Shown here piece by piece: positions 29,849 to 32,870 of a stretch of DNA of 32,870 nt. A model generated the notes under the pieces. It saw nothing but the letters and a program-made list of their open reading frames with translations. It did not search any database and had not been told where the DNA came from. The position numbers were made by a program, and so were the translations under genes. The stretch comes from Acidobacteriota bacterium. Its GTDB lineage: Bacteria; Acidobacteriota; Thermoanaerobaculia; Thermoanaerobaculales; Sulfomarinibacteraceae. Numbering within the stretch: position 1 is the first letter of the stretch; each line of letters begins with the position of its first letter. The DNA is taken from contig JAADFN010000026.1 in assembly GCA_013152895.1 (NCBI GenBank), forward strand, positions 4,173 to 37,042, in the 5' to 3' direction.

Positions 29849-31197
29849 TCATCGACGATGAGCCGGTCCTCCAGGATGTGTTGGTCAATCTCCTCGCCAG
29901 GGACGGCATGCGGCCTCACAGCGCGATGACAGCGGCCGAGGGGCTTCGAGCGCTCAACCAGGGAGATTTCGACGCCGTGCTCCTCGACCTGATGCTGCCG
30001 GATGAGCCTGGGCTCGACCTGCTCCCCAAGTTGCACTCGCGCGATCCCAATCTGCCGGTCGTGGTCATCACCGCGTACTCCTCCATCGAATCCGCTATCG
30101 AGGCCATGCGGCGCGGAGCGTTCCACTACGTTCCCAAGCCGTTCAAGAACGAAGAGGTTCTCCACATCGTCCACAGGGCCGTCGAGCAACGGAGGCTCCT
30201 GGAGGAAAACCTTCGGCTGAAAAACCAGCTCAGGGGCCTGGAGAACCTCGTGGGTGCCAGCCGGCCCATGCAGGAGATTCTCGACCTGATTCACCGTGCC
30301 GCCCCGGCCCGCTCGAACATCATTGTCACCGGCGAGCCCGGGACCGGCAAGGAGCTCGTGGCCCGGACCATCCACCGTCTCAGCTCCCGGCGATCCGGGC
30401 CGTTCCTTTCGGCCCACACCGGCATCGCCTCTCCCGAGGTCGTCGAGGCCAGTCTCTTCGGCCAGGGCGCAGCCGGCAATGGCGCGGATGGGCATGCGGG
30501 ATCCGGCCTGTTCGAGGCCGCCGCGGGGGGCACCCTGTTCCTCGACGAGGTCGGGACGCTGGCGCCGATGACCCAGGCCAAGCTGCTCCAGGTGATCCAG
30601 GAGCAGACGATCGAGCGACCCGGCGGCGGTGAGCCCGTCCAGGTCGATGTCCGGGTGATTGCGGCGTCCCGCCTCGATCTGCTCCGGGAGGTGCGCGAGG
30701 GACGGTTCCGGGAAGATCTCTACTACCGCCTCGGGGTGATCGTCATTCCCCTCCCGCCGCTTCGGGACCGCCGCGAGGACATTCCGATGCTGGCGCATCA
30801 CTTCTTGAGGCGGTACGCCCGGGAGAACGGGAGGCGCGTCGAGGCGTTCACTCCGCGGGCGCTCAACGCGATGATCCAGTACGCGTGGCCCGGGAACATC
30901 CGGGAGCTCGAAAACGCCGTGGAACGGTGCGTCGTGCTGAGCCGCACCGACGTCATCGATCTCCCGTTGCTTCCGGAGGCGGTACGCACCGGCGGGCGGT
31001 GGACCCAAGACGAAGCGAAGCTGCCCCCCGATGGGATCGATTTCAGGGAAGTCGTGGCCGACTACAAGAGGAACCTGATCCTCAAGGCGTTGCACACGTC
31101 CAACGGCGTCCAGCGTCAGGCCGCCAGACTGCTCAGGCTCAACCCGACGACCCTCAACGAGATGATCCGCAGGCTCGATATCACCTCCGAAGAGTAG
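29845..31197 (+). CDS. NtrC-type response regulator lacking the GAFTGA loop
   Basis: About 450 residues: receiver (1-115), AAA+ domain (about 130-365) and Fis-type helix-turn-helix (about 400-445). The receiver needs IIDDEP to be translated (acidic D4, D5; phosphoacceptor D48 in LLDLMLP; K in VPKPF). No ATG, GTG or TTG exists in frame between the stop at 29764 and GTG 29878, so I place the start at CTG 29845, which overlaps the kinase stop as CTGA. This is an inference. The AAA+ part has Walker A GEPGTGKE, Walker B GGTLFLDEV and the R-finger segment FREDLYYRL. At the loop that should be GAFTGA it reads AGNGAD (30472-30489), so contact with sigma54 is doubtful. HTH: NGVQRQAARLLRLNPTTLNEMIRRL. 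Confidence 0.85.
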   Translation: MIIDDEPVLQDVLVNLLARDGMRPHSAMTAAEGLRALNQGDFDAVLLDLMLPDEPGLDLLPKLHSRDPNLPVVVITAYSSIESAIEAMRRGAFHYVPKPFKNEEVLHIVHRAVEQRRLLEENLRLKNQLRGLENLVGASRPMQEILDLIHRAAPARSNIIVTGEPGTGKELVARTIHRLSSRRSGPFLSAHTGIASPEVVEASLFGQGAAGNGADGHAGSGLFEAAAGGTLFLDEVGTLAPMTQAKLLQVIQEQTIERPGGGEPVQVDVRVIAASRLDLLREVREGRFREDLYYRLGVIVIPLPPLRDRREDIPMLAHHFLRRYARENGRRVEAFTPRALNAMIQYAWPGNIRELENAVERCVVLSRTDVIDLPLLPEAVRTGGRWTQDEAKLPPDGIDFREVVADYKRNLILKALHTSNGVQRQAARLLRLNPTTLNEMIRRLDITSEE

Positions 31198-31240
31198 CCC
31201 GGGTGCATCATCCGGCCTCGCGCGTGTCAGGGAGGCTCGC

Positions 31241-31888
31241 ATGGACGGTGAAGCGGTACGCAGCGTGCGCCGCGCGGCTGCGATCGAGGTCATTGTCTTC
31301 GTGGGGGTAATCCTCTCCTACATCTGGGTGTGGAAGGGAACGTTTCGGGGCAACATCCCCCTGGTGCTCGCCCTCTATTTCGGGATCGGGCTGGAGACGC
31401 ACCTGAGGCGGCGGGAGAGCCTCCGGCGCATCGGCCTGTCTCTTCACAACCTGGGAGCGGCCGGGAAGCTCGCCCTGGCCTGGGTGGGGCCGATCGTTGC
31501 GGTCATCGCCGTGGCCGGTCTCCTGCGGGGAACGTGGCATCCGCCGTCCCACCCGCTGATGGCGGCGGTGTGGCACCTCGTGTGGGGCACGATCCAGCAG
31601 TATGGCCTTCTCGCGGTGCTCTTCCGACGGCTCGAGGAGCTCCTGCCCTCCGAAAGCGCTGCCGGGCTTGCGGCGGGCCTGCTGTTTGGAGCGTTCCATT
31701 TTCCCAACCCGTTCCTGGCGCCGCTCGCCGTCAGCTTCGGCATCCTCGCCTCGTGGCTCTACCGGCGCGAGCCGAACCTCCTGGTGATGGGCCTGTGCCA
31801 CGCCGCCGTCGGCTTCACCCTGACCCACGCCCTGCCGCTGAGCCTGACATGGGGGATGCGGGTCGGCCCGGGCGTCTTTACGATGTAA
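31241..31888 (+). CDS. CPBP-family (CAAX-like) membrane protein with altered active-site motif
   Basis: A 215-residue membrane protein with about six hydrophobic segments. It fits the CPBP family of intramembrane proteases in its second and third motifs (FGAFHF and GLCHAAVG), each with the expected metal-binding histidine. The first motif, normally EExxxR, reads QQYGLLA, with Q119 and Q120 in place of both glutamates, and no arginine four residues later. It may be a non-proteolytic family member, or belong to a subclass that uses other residues. GGGAGG precedes ATG 31241. It follows the regulator by 43 bases and probably belongs to the same operon. Confidence 0.78.
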   Translation: MDGEAVRSVRRAAAIEVIVFVGVILSYIWVWKGTFRGNIPLVLALYFGIGLETHLRRRESLRRIGLSLHNLGAAGKLALAWVGPIVAVIAVAGLLRGTWHPPSHPLMAAVWHLVWGTIQQYGLLAVLFRRLEELLPSESAAGLAAGLLFGAFHFPNPFLAPLAVSFGILASWLYRREPNLLVMGLCHAAVGFTLTHALPLSLTWGMRVGPGVFTM

Positions 31889-31904
31889 GTCGGCCGCGGC
31901 ACGG

Positions 31905-31910
31905 TACAAT
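31905..31910 (+). promoter_or_regulatory. Possible -10 box before the exonuclease III gene
   Basis: TACAAT at 31905-31910 lies 22 bases before the ATG, inside the 44-base gap after the CPBP gene. There is no -35 and no TG extension, so this is weak. Confidence 0.25.
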
Positions 31911-31932
31911 GCCGCCCCGGCGAGGGGGGGCC

Positions 31933-32724
31933 ATGACGCGCGATACGATCCGTCTCTTTTCCTGGAACGTCAACGGGCTGCGAGCCTGCGTACGCAAGGG
32001 GTTCCTCGACTGGCTTGCGGCCGAAAAGCCGGACATCCTCAGCCTCAACGAGGTCCGGGCCTTCCCCGAGCAGCTCCCGCCCGGGGTCCGCGAACCGGAG
32101 GGATACCGCGCCTTCTGGAACCCGGCGGCGACCAAGAAAGGCTATTCCGGGACCGGCCTGCTCACGCGCATCCCACCCGTGTCGGTCACGTTCGGCGGCC
32201 TCGGGAACCCGGCGTTCGATGACGAGGGAAGGCTGATCGTTGCCGACTTCGGCGATTTTCTGCTCTACACCGTGTACTTCCCGAACGGCGGTGCCGACCT
32301 GTCCCGCGTCCCGTACAAGCTCGACTTTTCCGAGGCCGTGCTCCAGCATGCCGAGGGCCAGCGCGCCCGGGGCCGCAGCGTCATCATCTGTGGCGACATC
32401 AACATCGCCCACGAAGAGATCGACCTCGCCAACCCGAAGGCCAACGAGAAGAACACAGGGTTCCTGCCGGAAGAACGCGCCTGGCTCAGCCGGTTTCTCG
32501 CCCACGGCTACATCGACATCTTCCGCGAGCTGCACCCGGGCGAGCCGGACCATTACACCTGGTGGAGCAACCGCCGGGGCGTGCGCGAGCGCAACATCGG
32601 CTGGCGCATCGATGGCTTCTACATCACCCCCGACCTGGTCCCCCGCGTCGTCGCCGCCCGCCACCACCCCCACGTCATGGGCTCCGACCACTGCCCCATC
32701 GAGCTCGAGCTCGCCAAGGAGTAG
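31933..32724 (+). CDS. xth: Exodeoxyribonuclease III / AP endonuclease (Xth/ExoA family)
   Basis: A 263-residue DNA-repair enzyme that cuts at abasic sites and removes 3' blocks. Family motifs in order are LFSWNVNGLRACVRKGFLDW, the metal-binding glutamate in LSLNEVRA (normally LQExKA), GYSGTGLLTR, YTVYFPNGG, CGDINIAHEEIDL (catalytic D and N), the conserved GWRIDGFY and the C-terminal GSDHCPI with the catalytic D-H pair. Start 31933 has a G-rich ribosome site (GAGGGGGGG). The frame is open far upstream, but that part overlaps the CPBP gene. The N for Q change beside the glutamate is conservative. Confidence 0.94.
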   Translation: MTRDTIRLFSWNVNGLRACVRKGFLDWLAAEKPDILSLNEVRAFPEQLPPGVREPEGYRAFWNPAATKKGYSGTGLLTRIPPVSVTFGGLGNPAFDDEGRLIVADFGDFLLYTVYFPNGGADLSRVPYKLDFSEAVLQHAEGQRARGRSVIICGDINIAHEEIDLANPKANEKNTGFLPEERAWLSRFLAHGYIDIFRELHPGEPDHYTWWSNRRGVRERNIGWRIDGFYITPDLVPRVVAARHHPHVMGSDHCPIELELAKE

Positions 32725-32784
32725 AGCCCCGGGACGGGAGGAACCCGCCTCAGAGATGTGACCTGTGCGTGACCTGGAAAACCA

Positions 32785-32808
32785 AGGCCATCCGGTGAAG
32801 GATGGCCT
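32785..32808 (-). terminator. Rho-independent terminator of the tRNA-Arg transcript
   Basis: AGGCCATCC and its complement form a 9-bp stem around a 6-base loop. On the minus strand it is followed by TGGTTTTCC. It begins 17 bases after the tRNA 3' end and could also stop transcripts from xth on the plus strand. Confidence 0.7.
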
Positions 32809-32824
32809 ACGTACTTGAAAACAA

Positions 32825-32870
32825 TGGTGCGCCCGGCGCGATTCGAACGCGCGGCCTTCAGATCCGGAGT
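32825..32870 (-). tRNA. tRNA-Arg (anticodon CCG), 3' part, cut by the window end
   Basis: The minus strand shows a 3' CCA (encoded), discriminator A, the acceptor strand CGGGCGC, a T-arm GCGCG-TTCGAAT-CGCGC, a 5-base variable loop (AGGCC), anticodon stem strand TCTGA and the loop CTCCGGA. The anticodon is therefore CCG (arginine). The 5' half lies outside the window. Confidence 0.92.

Noticed and set aside
1-32870. CRISPR arrays, insertion sequences, prophage or toxin-antitoxin genes
   Set aside because: No regularly spaced repeats, transposase, integrase or phage-like proteins were seen. Gene content is ordinary housekeeping and envelope functions with even base composition.

Overview
This window is a gene-dense, high-GC stretch of chromosome from a Gram-negative (diderm) bacterium. 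The evidence is a TonB/ExbB/ExbD motor, a BamD-type lipoprotein, a RseP site-2 protease, TatA, FtsEX and several lipoproteins. No gene fixes the phylum. An Acidobacteriota-like or deltaproteobacteria-like lineage is only an impression from gene content. Nothing looks mobile: there is no transposase, integrase, phage gene or CRISPR array.

Layout, left to right. asnA (304-1431) and a Na+/Ca2+ exchanger-family antiporter (1565-2515) are on the plus strand, with a good terminator between them. A minus-strand pair follows: alanine dehydrogenase, then a CoA-transferase (4983 down to 2556). Next is a tightly coupled plus-strand envelope operon, uppS-cdsA-dxr-rseP-PASTA protein-rpe-bamD-like (5190-11486). 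Four of its junctions are ATGA overlaps, and it joins isoprenoid and lipid-carrier synthesis to membrane proteolysis and outer-membrane assembly. A LysM protein (11568-12659) follows. On the minus strand an AmgK-like kinase overlaps tatA. The plus-strand pair of a small unknown gene and rlmN (13965-15321) runs into convergent pgeF, and ftsEX (16218-17740) follows.

From 22323 down to 17894 lies a six-gene minus-strand operon: exbB, two exbD genes, tonB, a DUF4388 protein and a TPR protein. The clearest sigma70-type promoter in the window precedes it. Upstream on the same strand are polA, which has lost its proofreading motifs, and a coiled-coil lipoprotein with a BamE-like tail. The plus strand then carries deoC, a large PDZ/multi-TM/PAS sensor kinase, an NtrC-type regulator, a CPBP-family membrane protein and an exonuclease III gene. 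The window ends inside a minus-strand tRNA-Arg(CCG).

The most interesting points are: (1) the NtrC-type regulator has no GAFTGA loop, and its receiver domain has no ATG, GTG or TTG start codon; (2) the adjacent CPBP protein has QQ where active family members have EE; (3) a TonB motor operon with two ExbD proteins and two uncharacterised partners; (4) a recurring extended -10 promoter pattern. No wholly new defence or mobile system was seen.
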